NCBI GenBank assembly: GCA_049700455.1
Contig: JBNAVJ010000001.1
Location: forward strand, 372,001-436,000
Origin: JBNAVJ01 sp049700455
GTDB lineage: Bacteria > Bacteroidota > Ignavibacteria > Tepidaquicellales > Tepidaquicellaceae
Direction: 5' to 3'
Length of the DNA: 64,000 nt
The position numbers and the translations under genes are program-made. The notes under the pieces are model-generated. The model did not search any database. It was given only the letters and a program-made list of their open reading frames with translations, and had not been told where the DNA came from. This document shows positions 35,495 through 45,716 of the stretch, one piece after another. The stretch's first letter is position 1, and each line of letters begins with the position of its first letter.

Positions 35495-36823
35495 TTATTT
35501 TACAAACATCATTTTCTTAGTAGCCGAAAAATCCCCGGCTTTTAATGTGTAATAATAAACACCAGATGCTACTTTAGAAAAGTCAACTGTTTTTGTATAT
35601 TCACCAGCTGGTAGATTTTCGTTTACAACGTTAATAATTTCATTACCTAAAACATCATAAATTTTTAATGTTACAAAAGATGCCTTGGGAATACCAAATT
35701 TTATTGTCGTCGTAGGATTAAATGGGTTCGGGTAGTTTTGTTCCAGAGCAAAATTAGTTGGAATATTTGCCGATGGTTCATTTACAGATATTATGTTATC
35801 AGTATAAACAAAAATTCCACCGTTCGTTCCATTTGTTACCGCTGTCCCAGTTCCAGCCCATCCTTTGTTAACACTAACCATTGAAATACAGTAAAAAGAT
35901 TTGCCAGCTGGAAGCGAGGTTGTTTGCTGCGTCCAAGTTGTACCACTATTAGTTGTCCTATAAATAGTGCCTGCTGCCGTTTGAGTGCCGCCAGTACAAA
36001 TCCAAGCGTATTGTGTACCTGCTACCGCTTTTAAACCATAAGGGACATTAGTAGGAGTAAATGATGTTGTTGTCCAAGTTTGACCACCATCGGTTGATTT
36101 TAATGTAGGTTGTGGAGCAGCAGATGAATTTACCATAATTGCAACCCCTGTATTCACATTAAAAAATGAAACTCCAAATGAATAAGCAGTGGGAGTTAAT
36201 GCACCAACAAAATTACTCCGGAATCCTCCCCGATATATTTTGGAGTTATTCGTACCCCACCAAATATGACCTGTATCAAGAGCACAGTAGGAGTTATTCC
36301 AACCCGCCTCTGTACCTGGAGCTGTAGGGGCAGGTCCAAATGTCCAGTTTATTCCACCATTTATGGTCCAGTAATAACACCAAGTACCACCAGCAGGATC
36401 GCCCATAATAAAACCAACCTGAGGTGTGAAGAAATGAATTGCATCAATGAACGCTGTCTGGGGAGCAGGCATTGGAACGAAAATCCAGTTTATCCCTCCA
36501 TTGGTTGTTTTATAAACACTTCCATCATCAGCACCTACCCAACAATTATTAGCATCAATTGCAAATAAGTTGTAGAGATTCGTGTTGTTTGGAATGTCCC
36601 CTCTTGCAATAAGCCAGTTTGTACCCCCGTTTGTAGTTCGAAGAATAGTGGCAGCGCCCCCAGTGCCTGCAGGACCACAAGCCCAACATACATTGTTGTC
36701 CACCGCTGAGATACTGTTAATGTCTGTAGTCACAGGGATGGTTTGCATTGTCCAGGTACCTTGAGAATACAGAAAACCTGATGTTCCCAAAAATACAAAC
36801 AAAAAGAAGATAAAGTTTTTCAT
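35495..36823 (-). CDS. YCF48/BNR-like beta-propeller protein with T9SS sorting domain
   Basis: The 442-aa protein has a signal peptide (MKNFIFFLFVFLGTSGFLYS), then propeller units with TTNGGTNW, TTNGGINW, STDGGQTW and TTNSGTTW. From about 355 it has a T9SS type A sorting domain (LEQNYPNPFNPTTTIKFGIP, ending SATKKMMFVK). It should be exported and anchored at the cell surface. No enzymatic motif is seen. It heads the minus-strand array of four related genes, of which the two distal ones are pseudogenes. Confidence 0.88.
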   Translation of the reverse strand: MKNFIFFLFVFLGTSGFLYSQGTWTMQTIPVTTDINSISAVDNNVCWACGPAGTGGAATILRTTNGGTNWLIARGDIPNNTNLYNLFAIDANNCWVGADDGSVYKTTNGGINWIFVPMPAPQTAFIDAIHFFTPQVGFIMGDPAGGTWCYYWTINGGINWTFGPAPTAPGTEAGWNNSYCALDTGHIWWGTNNSKIYRGGFRSNFVGALTPTAYSFGVSFFNVNTGVAIMVNSSAAPQPTLKSTDGGQTWTTTSFTPTNVPYGLKAVAGTQYAWICTGGTQTAAGTIYRTTNSGTTWTQQTTSLPAGKSFYCISMVSVNKGWAGTGTAVTNGTNGGIFVYTDNIISVNEPSANIPTNFALEQNYPNPFNPTTTIKFGIPKASFVTLKIYDVLGNEIINVVNENLPAGEYTKTVDFSKVASGVYYYTLKAGDFSATKKMMFVK

Positions 36824-37028
36824 TTTAAAATTTTTAATCTTTTATAAAAAATAACCTTCAAAAATAACTATATCATTACATTAATACAAGGATATCATAA
36901 AAAATATTTCTTTTAAATTTATGTTCCGGAAACCTGTTTTCTTTCAGTGGAGGAGAAATAATACATTGTTATTGAACAAGGAATTTTTTACTTTTAAGTT
37001 TATCTAAATAAACTAAAATAATAACTTT

Positions 37029-37520
37029 ATGTCTAAAATAACAATTGGGAGCAAAGCTCCAGATTTTACACTGAATTCAAAAAATACCACCGGCGAAATT
37101 AAACAAATTTCTTTAAGTGATTTTAGAGGAAAAAATGTGGTTCTTTTATTTTACCCTCTCTCTTTTACAGGAGTTTGTACAAACGAGATGTGTTCTGTTT
37201 CTGAAGGATTTGAAAATTACGCAAAATTAAACGCAGAAGTAATAGGCATCAGTGTTGATTCTGTCTTTACGCAGGAAGCTTGGGCAAAGCAAAATAACAT
37301 TACAATTCCACTTTTAAGCGATTTTAACAGGGAGGTTTGTGAAAAATATGGAACTTTGTATCCCGAGGGAACATTTGTACTTGGAATGAATGGGGTTTCT
37401 AAAAGAAGTGCCTTCGTCATTGACAGAGAGGGGATCGTCCGTTATACAGAAATTCTTGAGGATGCTGGACAACTCCCGGATTTTAATAAAATACAGGAAG
37501 TATTAAAATCATTACAGTAG
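37029..37520 (+). CDS. Peroxiredoxin (AhpC/TSA family)
   Basis: The 163-aa redoxin reduces peroxides through the peroxidatic Cys50 in PLSFTGVCTNEMC, with Thr47 and a later Arg in the active site. A second Cys55 five residues on, in place of a distant resolving Cys, is seen in some AhpE/Bcp-like enzymes. The end has the usual FVIDREGIVRYTEI. It stands 18 bp ahead of ribF on the same strand. Exact subfamily is uncertain. Confidence 0.88.
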   Translation: MSKITIGSKAPDFTLNSKNTTGEIKQISLSDFRGKNVVLLFYPLSFTGVCTNEMCSVSEGFENYAKLNAEVIGISVDSVFTQEAWAKQNNITIPLLSDFNREVCEKYGTLYPEGTFVLGMNGVSKRSAFVIDREGIVRYTEILEDAGQLPDFNKIQEVLKSLQ

Positions 37521-37538
37521 TAGTTAGGTGAAGATCAA

Positions 37539-38483
37539 ATGTTGGTTGTTAACGGCTTTGATAAAAATTTTTATAATAAGAAAAGTGTAATTTCGGTAGG
37601 AACTTTTGATGGGGTTCATTTGGGGCATCGTAAGATTCTCGATGAGGTTCTAAAAATCAAGAGTAAAGAACCTTTAAGAGCAGTTATTATTACATTTGAT
37701 CCCCATCCTCAAACAGTTTTAAAATCAAAAGGGTCTGATTTAAAAATATTAACAACCACTGAAGAAAAACTGAGCATTCTGGAGCGACTCGGAATTGATG
37801 TTGTATACGTAGTTGAGTTTAACAACCAGCTGGCTCAAACTTCTGCTGAAGACTTTTTAGGAGAATATCTTTTCAAAATTATAGGGGTGGAACATTTGGT
37901 AATTGGTTACGACCATACTTTCGGAAAAAATCGCGAGGGGAACTATGAGACTTTAAAGAAAATATCCAATAGATATGGTTTCCAAACTACAAAGGTTGAT
38001 GAATTTCGCCTCGATGGGGAACGGGTAAGCAGTTCAGTTATTCGAAAGTTACTTCAGACAAATAATATTACAAAAGCAAATAGAATGCTCGGGTACTTAT
38101 ATAGCCTGAGAGGAATAGTAGTAGCTGGAGATAAGCGGGGTTTAACAATCGGTTTTCCTACTGCAAATCTAGAAATTAATTCTCCTGATAAGCTAATTCC
38201 AGCTAAGGGTGTGTATCTTGTGTCGGTACAATTTTCTGGGCGTCAATTCTATGGAATGATGAATGTTGGAAACAGACCTACTATTGGTAATGTTGGGAAA
38301 GTCTACCTCGAAGTTCACTTGTTTGACTTTACGGGGAATTTATATGGTCAGGAATTAACTGTTCAATTTTTGGATTTTCTGAGAAATGAGATTAAGTTTG
38401 ATTCAATTCAGGCTTTAACCAAACAATTAACTTACGATAAAGAAATATCTATTCAAAGAATTAAACAAATAACAAAACATTAA
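37539..38483 (+). CDS. ribF: Bifunctional riboflavin kinase/FAD synthetase
   Basis: The 314-aa protein joins an N-terminal FAD synthetase nucleotidyltransferase domain ([37 protein letters not shown]) with a C-terminal riboflavin kinase domain ([37 protein letters not shown]). It makes FMN and FAD from riboflavin. It is followed 5 bp later by rpsO, an order found in many bacteria. Confidence 0.95.
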   Translation: MLVVNGFDKNFYNKKSVISVGTFDGVHLGHRKILDEVLKIKSKEPLRAVIITFDPHPQTVLKSKGSDLKILTTTEEKLSILERLGIDVVYVVEFNNQLAQTSAEDFLGEYLFKIIGVEHLVIGYDHTFGKNREGNYETLKKISNRYGFQTTKVDEFRLDGERVSSSVIRKLLQTNNITKANRMLGYLYSLRGIVVAGDKRGLTIGFPTANLEINSPDKLIPAKGVYLVSVQFSGRQFYGMMNVGNRPTIGNVGKVYLEVHLFDFTGNLYGQELTVQFLDFLRNEIKFDSIQALTKQLTYDKEISIQRIKQITKH

Positions 38484-38488
38484 TTAAT

Positions 38489-38761
38489 ATGGGACTAAAG
38501 AAAGAAGAAAAACATGCAATCATCAAAAAATTTGGGACTTCTGATAAAGATACTGGAAGACCTGAGGTTCAAATTGCGATTCTTACAAAACGAATTAATG
38601 AACTTTCCGCTTCTCATTTCAACGAGCATAAAAAAGACAATCATTCCAGAATGGGCTTGTTAAAAATGGTTGGCAAGAGAAGAAAATTATTAAAATATCT
38701 TGAACAAAAAGATATCGATCGCTATAGAAAAATCGTAAAAGAATTGGACCTCCGCAAGTAA
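38489..38761 (+). CDS. rpsO: 30S ribosomal protein S15
   Basis: The 90-aa protein matches S15 along its whole length ([53 protein letters not shown]). It binds 16S rRNA in the central domain during early 30S assembly. It lies between ribF and pnp, the classical rpsO-pnp arrangement. Confidence 0.97.
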   Translation: MGLKKEEKHAIIKKFGTSDKDTGRPEVQIAILTKRINELSASHFNEHKKDNHSRMGLLKMVGKRRKLLKYLEQKDIDRYRKIVKELDLRK

Positions 38762-38797
38762 CTTAAAAAACCTATAAAAAATATATAGAACCTAAAA

Positions 38798-40933
38798 ATG
38801 GAGATTAAAAAATCTATCACTCTTGATGGAAGGGTTTTAACTCTCGAAACAGGAAGACTTGCTAAGCAAGCAAATGGATCTGTTTTGGTTTCCTTTGGAG
38901 ACAATGTTGTATTGTGCACCGTTACAGCTAAAGACGAGCCCACAGAAGGTCAGGATTTTTTCCCTCTTTCTGTAGATTATAGAGAAAAATCTGCGTCGGC
39001 AGGAAAAATCCCAGGTGGATTCTACAAACGAGAAGGCAAACCAACAGAAAAAGAAATTTTATCATCACGGCTCATTGACAGACCCATTAGACCAATGTTT
39101 CCTGAGGGATATTTTTGCGAGACCCAGATTATTTGTAATGTTTTTTCATCAGACGGAGAATTTGACTCAGATGTAATTGCCTGCACTGGAGCTTCAGCGG
39201 CTCTTCTTATTTCTGATATACCTTTTGAAGAACCTGTTTCGGAGGTAAGAGTTTCAAGAATCAATGGGCATTTGAAAATCAATCCCACAAACTCCGAATT
39301 AGAAGCAGGAGATTACGACATTACTATTGCAGGAACAAGAGACTCCATTGTTATGGTTGAAGGCGAGGCAAAAGAAATCTCAGAAGTAGACTTTCTTGAA
39401 GCAGTTAAGTTTGCTCATCAACACATCAAAATCCTCTGTGAACTTCAGCTCGAACTTGCTAAAGAAGCTGCAAAACAAAAAAGACCCCTTGATCAAACAG
39501 AGAACAATTCTGAACTAATAGAAGAAGTAACAAATCTTTTCAAAATTAGTATTCATGAGCTAAATCGTACTATTCTTTCAAAAGAAGAAAGAAACAAGCG
39601 GCATAAAGAATTGGAGGATGTTGTTTTAACTGCTCTAAATGAAAAATATCCAGAAAAAGAATCCTTGATTAAGAGAATAATGCATGACATTGAATATCAA
39701 GATATGAGAGAAATGATATTAAATGAAGGCAGAAGACTTGATGGACGTAAAGCAACCGATATAAGACCAATTAGTTGTGAAGTTTCTGTATTGCCTAGAA
39801 CACATGGCTCTGCGTTGTTTACCAGAGGGGAGACACAAAGTTTAACAACTGTTACTTTGGGAACAAAACAGGATGAACAACTCATTGAGGGATTGTTAAA
39901 AGAAGATTATTACAAACGATTCATTCTTCATTATAATTTTCCACCATTTAGCACCGGAGAAGTAAGTAACAAATTTGGACCCGGAAGACGTGAAATAGGG
40001 CATGGTAATCTTGCAGAAAGAGCTTTGAAGAACCTTATTCCAAAATTCGATGATTTTCCTTATACAATCAGAGTTGTATCTGATATTCTTGAATCCAATG
40101 GATCATCATCAATGGCAACTGTTTGTGCTGGATCTTTAGCACTAATGGATGCCGGTGTAAAAATTAGAAAGCCCGTTGCTGGCATTGCAATGGGCCTTAT
40201 CAAAGAAGGAGATAACATAGCTATTTTAAGTGATATCCTCGGTACAGAAGATCATTTTGGGGACATGGACTTTAAAGTTGCTGGGACAGAAGAAGGAATT
40301 ACCGCGATTCAAATGGACATAAAAATAAGGGGAATTTCATATGAGATAATGGAACAAGCTCTCGCTCAGGCAAAGGCTGGACGTTTATATATTCTCGACA
40401 CTATGAACAAAACCATTGCAGAACCACGAGAAAATATATCCAAATACGCTCCTCACTTATATACAATTACCGTTCCTGTAGATATGATAGGGTCTGTTAT
40501 AGGTCCGGGAGGGAAGACCATCAGAAATATTATTGCTGAAAGTAAATGCGAAATTGATATTGCTGACGATGGGAAAATTACAATTGCTTCCACGAATAAA
40601 GAAGGAGCGGATATTGCGATAAAAATGATTTCATTACTTACAGAAGTTCCAGAGGTTGGAAAGGTATATGAAGGAACAGTTAAAATCATCAAAGATTTTG
40701 GAGCTTTTGTAGAATTTCTTCCAAGCAAGGAAGGCTTGCTACATATTAGTGAAATTGACTACAAACGAATCAATAAAGTTTCTGATGTGCTTAAAGTAGG
40801 AGACAAAATTAAGGTCAAACTTATTGGAATTGACGAATTAGGTAAATTTAAACTAAGCAGAAAAGCTTTACTGAAAGCCCCACCACAAACGGGAACCCAA
40901 AGAAAAACACATACACATATTAGAAAACATTAA
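38798..40933 (+). CDS. pnp: Polyribonucleotide nucleotidyltransferase (PNPase)
   Basis: The 711-aa protein has two RNase PH-like domains (ARTFFPL-like QDFFPLSVDYREKSASAGKI-type start split as QDFFPLSVDYREK and SAGKIPGGFYKREG; second domain with RTHGSALFTRGETQS and GTEDHFGDMDFKVAGT). A KH domain (VIGPGGKTIRNIIAES) and an S1 domain (GTVKIIKDFGAFVEFLP) follow. It degrades RNA 3' to 5' by phosphorolysis. The 36-bp rpsO-pnp gap leaves little room for the leader hairpin used for autoregulation in enterics. Confidence 0.96.
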   Translation: MEIKKSITLDGRVLTLETGRLAKQANGSVLVSFGDNVVLCTVTAKDEPTEGQDFFPLSVDYREKSASAGKIPGGFYKREGKPTEKEILSSRLIDRPIRPMFPEGYFCETQIICNVFSSDGEFDSDVIACTGASAALLISDIPFEEPVSEVRVSRINGHLKINPTNSELEAGDYDITIAGTRDSIVMVEGEAKEISEVDFLEAVKFAHQHIKILCELQLELAKEAAKQKRPLDQTENNSELIEEVTNLFKISIHELNRTILSKEERNKRHKELEDVVLTALNEKYPEKESLIKRIMHDIEYQDMREMILNEGRRLDGRKATDIRPISCEVSVLPRTHGSALFTRGETQSLTTVTLGTKQDEQLIEGLLKEDYYKRFILHYNFPPFSTGEVSNKFGPGRREIGHGNLAERALKNLIPKFDDFPYTIRVVSDILESNGSSSMATVCAGSLALMDAGVKIRKPVAGIAMGLIKEGDNIAILSDILGTEDHFGDMDFKVAGTEEGITAIQMDIKIRGISYEIMEQALAQAKAGRLYILDTMNKTIAEPRENISKYAPHLYTITVPVDMIGSVIGPGGKTIRNIIAESKCEIDIADDGKITIASTNKEGADIAIKMISLLTEVPEVGKVYEGTVKIIKDFGAFVEFLPSKEGLLHISEIDYKRINKVSDVLKVGDKIKVKLIGIDELGKFKLSRKALLKAPPQTGTQRKTHTHIRKH

Positions 40934-40934
40934 T

Positions 40935-41237
40935 ATGAGATACGAAATAGATAAACAAAAAGACAAGACAATTTTTAAGCTCAAAGAAAAAAATCTTGGC
41001 GCAGAAATTGCCCCGGAACTAAAAACAGAACTACTTTTCTTACAACGGGAAATTAACAATCAATTTGTTATTGATTTAAAAGAAGTTACACGATGTGACA
41101 GCTCGGGACTTTCCTGTCTTTTATTAGCAGAAAGACTGGAGAGAGAAAAAGGGAAGAAACTGATAGTTCAAAATTTAAATAACAAAGTAATTGAGTTGAT
41201 TAAATTGGCAAGACTCGAACAGGTGTTTGGAATTTAA
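40935..41237 (+). CDS. STAS-domain protein (anti-sigma factor antagonist-like)
   Basis: The 100-aa STAS protein has the loop DLKEVTRCDSSGLSCLLLAERL, shown here in part as VTRCDSSGLSCLLLAE, with the Ser that partner-switching kinases phosphorylate. Such proteins free a sigma factor or another target by binding an anti-sigma kinase. No kinase or sigma factor gene is adjacent. It begins 1 base after the pnp stop, so it is probably co-transcribed with pnp. Confidence 0.8.
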   Translation: MRYEIDKQKDKTIFKLKEKNLGAEIAPELKTELLFLQREINNQFVIDLKEVTRCDSSGLSCLLLAERLEREKGKKLIVQNLNNKVIELIKLARLEQVFGI

Positions 41238-41258
41238 ACAACAAACCCCATTATTATT

Positions 41259-41594
41259 TTGGAAAAACTTGTTAGATTATGTTCTTTTGATGAACTTGTT
41301 GAAGGAATCGGACGATTATTTTGCATCAATGAAAAGGAAATAGCTGTTTTTCGAGAGGGTAATAGAATTTTCGCTTTTAGTAATGTCTGTCCTCACAATC
41401 ATGTTCATAAGCTGTTCAAAGGTTTTTTAAAAAACTCACAAATTACTTGTCCTGTACATCACTACACTTACTGTGCTGTAACTGGTTCCCCTAAAAAGTC
41501 AGCAGTTGGCTCCTTGAAGATATATAAAGTTCATGTACAGAATAATAATGTATTTGTTAAAATAGATTCAGACCATTTTAATTTTAAATTTTAA
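41259..41594 (+). CDS. Small Rieske [2Fe-2S] ferredoxin-like protein
   Basis: The 111-aa protein has both Rieske boxes: Cys44-x-His46 (NVCPHNHVH) and Cys64-x-x-His67 (ITCPVHHYTYCA). It starts at TTG at 41259 with no clear Shine-Dalgarno. It has no signal peptide or membrane segment, so it is a soluble electron carrier like the small subunit of nitrite reductase or a dioxygenase ferredoxin. No partner oxygenase is nearby. The next gene encodes the Fe-S enzyme QueG, 9 bp away. Confidence 0.8.
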   Translation: MEKLVRLCSFDELVEGIGRLFCINEKEIAVFREGNRIFAFSNVCPHNHVHKLFKGFLKNSQITCPVHHYTYCAVTGSPKKSAVGSLKIYKVHVQNNNVFVKIDSDHFNFKF

Positions 41595-41603
41595 GTTTTA
41601 GCA

Positions 41604-42569
41604 ATGGATACTGCTAAACTTACAACTCTTATAAAGACTCTCGCAAAAGAATACGGGTTTATAAAATGTGGAGTTGCACCTGCAGAGAAGCTTGATTCCG
41701 AATTCGATTATTTGAAACATTGGATTGAATCAAAATACTCTGCAGAAATGTTCTGGTTAGAAAAATCATTAGAAAAGAGAACTAATCCTTCATTGATTCT
41801 TGAAAATGTAAAATCTGTTGTGTCACTGGCATATCTGTATGATAGCCGAGAACTACATCCTTCTGGTAAAAGCATAGCAAAAGTTTCACGATATGCATGG
41901 GGAAGAGTGGATTACCATAAAGTACTGAAAAAGAAGCTTAAAGAGATGACTAATAAGATTAAAGAAGCTGATAATAAAATCAAAATCAAGTATTACGTTG
42001 ACGATGGACCTATAATGGAAAAAGTATGGGCAGTTAGAGGAGGGATTGGGTGGATGGGGAAAAACACTAACGTTATCGCTCCGGGAATTGGTAGTTTCTT
42101 TTTTCTATCAGAAATTTTGATTGATCGGGAATTACTGTATGATCAACCGGTAGAAGATATGTGTGAAACTTGTAATATTTGTATAAACGCTTGTCCAACA
42201 GGTGCTCTGGTTGAAAAGTACAAACTTGATGCTTCACTTTGTATTTCTTACCTCACCATCGAAAACAAAGGAGAGATCCCTCCATATATAGAGCTGGACG
42301 GGTGGGTTTTTGGATGTGATATTTGTCAGGAAGTATGTCCTTACAACAAGCACAAGTTTGTTACAAATGAGTTAGGATTCTTGCCCAGTAAAAGGATATA
42401 TAATAAGTCCTTCGATGAATTACTAAAAATTAAAAAAGAAGAATTCGAAAAAGAGTTTGCCTCTTCGGCTATCAAAAGGACTCGGTATGAAGGTTTCAAA
42501 AGAAATATTTTACACAATCTTAATAAATTAAATACTGATCACGATTCAAATAACAAGTCTCCAGACTGA
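41604..42569 (+). CDS. queG: Epoxyqueuosine reductase
   Basis: QueG reduces epoxyqueuosine to queuosine in tRNA with cobalamin and two [4Fe-4S] clusters. The clusters are visible as [16 protein letters not shown] and [14 protein letters not shown]. The N-terminal DUF1730-type region ([17 protein letters not shown]) and the catalytic [23 protein letters not shown] segment, shown in part as [12 protein letters not shown], are typical. At 321 aa the length is normal. Its 3' end overlaps the convergent ruvB by 31 bp. Confidence 0.94.
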   Translation: MDTAKLTTLIKTLAKEYGFIKCGVAPAEKLDSEFDYLKHWIESKYSAEMFWLEKSLEKRTNPSLILENVKSVVSLAYLYDSRELHPSGKSIAKVSRYAWGRVDYHKVLKKKLKEMTNKIKEADNKIKIKYYVDDGPIMEKVWAVRGGIGWMGKNTNVIAPGIGSFFFLSEILIDRELLYDQPVEDMCETCNICINACPTGALVEKYKLDASLCISYLTIENKGEIPPYIELDGWVFGCDICQEVCPYNKHKFVTNELGFLPSKRIYNKSFDELLKIKKEEFEKEFASSAIKRTRYEGFKRNILHNLNKLNTDHDSNNKSPD

Positions 42570-43573
42570 ATATTTCTCCTTGTAACCCCAAAATGTTTAT
42601 ACGCCAGAGCAGTAGCTTCTCTCCCTTTTGGTGTTCGTTTTATAAACCCCTCTATAAGTAAAAAGGGTTCGTAAACTTCCTCTATCGTTCCTGGATCTTC
42701 ACTTATAGAAGCAGCAATTGTTGAAAGCCCTACTGGTCCACCATTGTGTTTTAGAATAATTGTTTCTAGTATTTTTTTATCTATTTTATCCAACCCATGT
42801 TCATCAACCCCAAGTGATTCCAGAGCGTATTTTGCTATTTTAACATCAACTGTACCATTCCCTTTTACAACCGCAAAATCCCTAGTCCGTTTTAATAATC
42901 TGTTAGCGATTCGCGGAGTGGCACGACTTCTTTTTGCAATCTCTATTGCAGCATCATCAGAGATCTGGATATTAAGAATCCGTGCCGACCTTTTTACTAT
43001 TTTCATAAGATCATCCGTCGTATAATAATCTAAGTGACAGGTTATTCCAAATCTGTCTATAAGGGGTGAGCTGAGTAAACCCTGCCTGGTTGTAGCACCT
43101 ATTAATGTAAACTTTTCGAGTTTAATTGGAATTGTTCGTGAAGCTGGTCCTTGTTCTATTAGAATATCAAGTTTATACTCTTCCATAGCAGAATATAGAA
43201 ACTCTTCAACTATTTTTGGAAGTCTGTGAATTTCGTCTATAAAAAGAATTTGGCCAGTTTTCAACTTTGTTAACATTCCAGCCAGATTACCTGGCTTTTC
43301 TATTACAGGGCCGGAAGTTGTAACAATTTCTGTTTTGAGTTCATTGGCAATTATATGTGCAAGGGTTGTTTTTCCCAAACCTGGAGGACCGGTAAACAAC
43401 ACATGATCAAGGCTCTCTTTCAAGTGTTTAGTACTCTGTATAAAGATTTTGAGGTTCTCTTTAATCTTTTCTTGACCAATAAATTCCTCGAATTTTCTTG
43501 GTCTAACTTTAGTTATAAAATCAAAATCTTCTGATTGGGTACTACTATCAAGTAAATCTTTTCTGCTTTTCAC
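42539..43573 (-). CDS. ruvB: Holliday junction branch-migration ATPase RuvB
   Basis: RuvB drives branch migration with RuvA. It has Walker [13 protein letters not shown], Walker [10 protein letters not shown], the sensor region [20 protein letters not shown] and the C-terminal winged helix [14 protein letters not shown] use the GTG at 43573, giving 344 aa and the start [11 protein letters not shown], which is normal for the family. The open frame continues upstream to a TTG at 43675 with 34 extra residues unlike RuvB, and no ATG is available. Neither start has a good Shine-Dalgarno. Confidence 0.93.
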   Translation of the reverse strand: MKSRKDLLDSSTQSEDFDFITKVRPRKFEEFIGQEKIKENLKIFIQSTKHLKESLDHVLFTGPPGLGKTTLAHIIANELKTEIVTTSGPVIEKPGNLAGMLTKLKTGQILFIDEIHRLPKIVEEFLYSAMEEYKLDILIEQGPASRTIPIKLEKFTLIGATTRQGLLSSPLIDRFGITCHLDYYTTDDLMKIVKRSARILNIQISDDAAIEIAKRSRATPRIANRLLKRTRDFAVVKGNGTVDVKIAKYALESLGVDEHGLDKIDKKILETIILKHNGGPVGLSTIAASISEDPGTIEEVYEPFLLIEGFIKRTPKGREATALAYKHFGVTRRNIQSGDLLFES

Positions 43574-43757
43574 TTTACAAAACTTTTTTCTAAAAATAAA
43601 CTTAATTTTGTTTGGATTCAAATACAATCCTGTGGATATTACAATAAACAGAGACCCTATCTTAAAGTTCACCAACAGTTTGTCCTTTAATAAGGATAAA
43701 TGTAGTTTAAAACATTAATTTTGAAAACAAAATTTTTTATATTATACTAAAAAACAG

Positions 43758-44195
43758 GTGAAAACTAACAATCCTCTTGTAAAGCAAATTGAATTATCGG
43801 TTCAAATTAAAAGAGTAAGATACTTAAACTTTACAATTATTATTTCAACTTTATTAATTTATATAGCAGGAGTATATACAGGAGAAAAAAATACCCTAAT
43901 TGAGCCGGAACCACTATCCACTATTTCTATGATAACATGTTTGGTATTATGTATAACCTCTATATGGCTTAAAAAGGCAAGGCTAAAGAATCTATCGGGG
44001 AAAAGTTTTTTAAAATCATATTTTGCTACTCACGTAGTTGCTTATATAATGTGTGATATTGCTGGTATAATAGGTATTATATCAAATACTTTTTTCTCCT
44101 TTAATTTGTTTTATGCAACATTATCAATGGCAATAACAGTAGTAACTTTAGTCATTACTCTGCCTCGTGAAAGTGATTTTATTTTTATGCAATAA
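43758..44195 (+). CDS. Small membrane protein of unknown function
   Basis: The 145-aa protein starts at GTG and has four predicted membrane segments (about 20-38, 52-68, 85-103 and 112-130), with a lysine-rich cytoplasmic loop (WLKKARLKNLSGKSF). I do not recognise a family. It lies alone between the divergent ruvB and the convergent phoU, with an AT-rich upstream region. A link to the pst operon is not supported by strand. Confidence 0.65.
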   Translation: MKTNNPLVKQIELSVQIKRVRYLNFTIIISTLLIYIAGVYTGEKNTLIEPEPLSTISMITCLVLCITSIWLKKARLKNLSGKSFLKSYFATHVVAYIMCDIAGIIGIISNTFFSFNLFYATLSMAITVVTLVITLPRESDFIFMQ

Positions 44196-44237
44196 AATAA
44201 AAACCATTAAATCATTTACCATAATATAGGAGTAAAA

Positions 44238-44921
44238 TTACTCTTCTGTCCGGTCATCTCCAGAAAATTCTTCTTGATGTCTCACAATTTCTCCACTACA
44301 AAGATAAATAACATCTTCTGCTATATTTGTTGCAGAATCAGCAATTCGTTCAAGGTTCTTCGAAATTGAACGAATACTAAAATATTCTTTCACATAATGA
44401 CAGTTTTGTTCGGTCGCTTTAATAGTTTTCTTTAGTAACTGATTAGTAAGCCTATCTATTTCATCATCTGCAGAAATTACCTCACGAGCCTGGTACATGT
44501 CTGTATTGACAAGAGATTCAAGGACCTTTCTTACCATTGCCTGAACTTTAGTCGAAATAAGAGCAAACTCTGCTATTAAATCAATTTTACCCTGCTTCGA
44601 AAGAAACTTTGCATGCCTTGCAATGTTAGCAGCCAGATCTCCCATTCTTTCAAGATCATTATTCATTTTTAAAACTGTAACAACAAACCTGAGCTCTCTG
44701 GCAACTGGTTGGTAAAGTGCAAGAATTTTTAAGCATTCCTCTTCTATATGAATTTCAAACTCATCAATTCTTTTGTCACTACGTATTACTTCTTTAGCAA
44801 GTTCTAAATCTTGTTTATCAAGAGCGGTTATTGCTTTTTGGATTTGCTCCTCAACTAAAATCCCTAATTTTAATATTTCCGCCTTTAGATTCTCTATTTC
44901 ACGGTGCCAATGATACAACAT
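44238..44921 (-). CDS. phoU: Phosphate-transport regulator PhoU
   Basis: The 227-aa protein is built of two three-helix PhoU repeats, with the metal-binding motifs ExxxD and the signature LRFVVTVLKMNNDLERMGDLA, shown in part as VLKMNNDLERMGDLAAN, and again NLERIADSATNIAED. PhoU links PstSCAB to the PhoR sensor and damps phosphate uptake. It is the last gene of the operon, 18 bp after pstB. No phoR or phoB gene lies in the window. Confidence 0.94.
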   Translation of the reverse strand: MLYHWHREIENLKAEILKLGILVEEQIQKAITALDKQDLELAKEVIRSDKRIDEFEIHIEEECLKILALYQPVARELRFVVTVLKMNNDLERMGDLAANIARHAKFLSKQGKIDLIAEFALISTKVQAMVRKVLESLVNTDMYQAREVISADDEIDRLTNQLLKKTIKATEQNCHYVKEYFSIRSISKNLERIADSATNIAEDVIYLCSGEIVRHQEEFSGDDRTEE

Positions 44922-44939
44922 TTTTCTTATACTCCTATT

Positions 44940-45716
44940 TTAACCGAATTTACCTGTAATGTAATCTTCGGTTTCTTTCTCTTTTGGTTTAGTAAAAATT
45001 TCTTCCGTTCTCCCGTATTCTATAAGATGCCCTTCATAGAAGAAGCAGGTATAATCAGAAACTCTTCCTGCCTGCTGCATATTGTGAGTTACTATAATAA
45101 TTGTATACTCTTTCTTCAATTCGTTTACAAGCTCTTCAATTTTAAGAGTTGACTTCGGATCAAGTGCAGATGCTGGTTCATCCATCAATAAAATTTCAGG
45201 GTTAATAGCTAATGCTCTTGCAATACATAGCCTTTGTTGCTGGCCCCCAGACAGACTAAAAGCATTTTCATTAAGTCTATCCTTAACCTCATCCCATAAT
45301 GCTGCTTTATTAAGATAGGTTTCAACAATTTCCGATAACTTTTTTTTATCCTTTATACCATGTATTCTTGGCCCATATGCTACATTATCAAAAATTGATT
45401 TGGGAAATGGATTAGACTTTTGAAAAATCATACCTACTTTTTTCCTTAGATTAACAACATTAAGTTGTGAATTGTATATATCTTTACCATCAATAAATAC
45501 TTTCCCATAAATTCTTGCGTTATCAATAATATCATTCATTCTATTCAGTGTTCTGAGAAAAGTTGATTTCCCACATCCCGAAGGCCCTATTAGTGCAGTT
45601 ACCTTTTTCTCTGGAATTAATATATTGATATCATAAAGTACCTGGGTGTTTCCATAATAGAAATTCAGTTTTTCTACATGAATTTTGAATTTTTCTTCGG
45701 CAATGGTTTTTTTCAT
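44940..45716 (-). CDS. pstB: Phosphate ABC transporter ATPase PstB
   Basis: The 258-aa ABC ATPase has Walker [21 protein letters not shown]-loop [18 protein letters not shown], signature [16 protein letters not shown] and Walker [14 protein letters not shown]. The PstB-specific NRMND and NPFPKSI segments make the substrate assignment firm. It powers high-affinity phosphate uptake. Its start overlaps pstA by 4 bp. Confidence 0.96.
   Translation of the reverse strand: MKKTIAEEKFKIHVEKLNFYYGNTQVLYDINILIPEKKVTALIGPSGCGKSTFLRTLNRMNDIIDNARIYGKVFIDGKDIYNSQLNVVNLRKKVGMIFQKSNPFPKSIFDNVAYGPRIHGIKDKKKLSEIVETYLNKAALWDEVKDRLNENAFSLSGGQQQRLCIARALAINPEILLMDEPASALDPKSTLKIEELVNELKKEYTIIIVTHNMQQAGRVSDYTCFFYEGHLIEYGRTEEIFTKPKEKETEDYITGKFG

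Noticed and set aside
43574..43675. 34-residue N-terminal extension of RuvB
   Set aside because: Not part of the RuvB family and starts at a TTG without a ribosome site; the GTG at 43573 gives the normal length.
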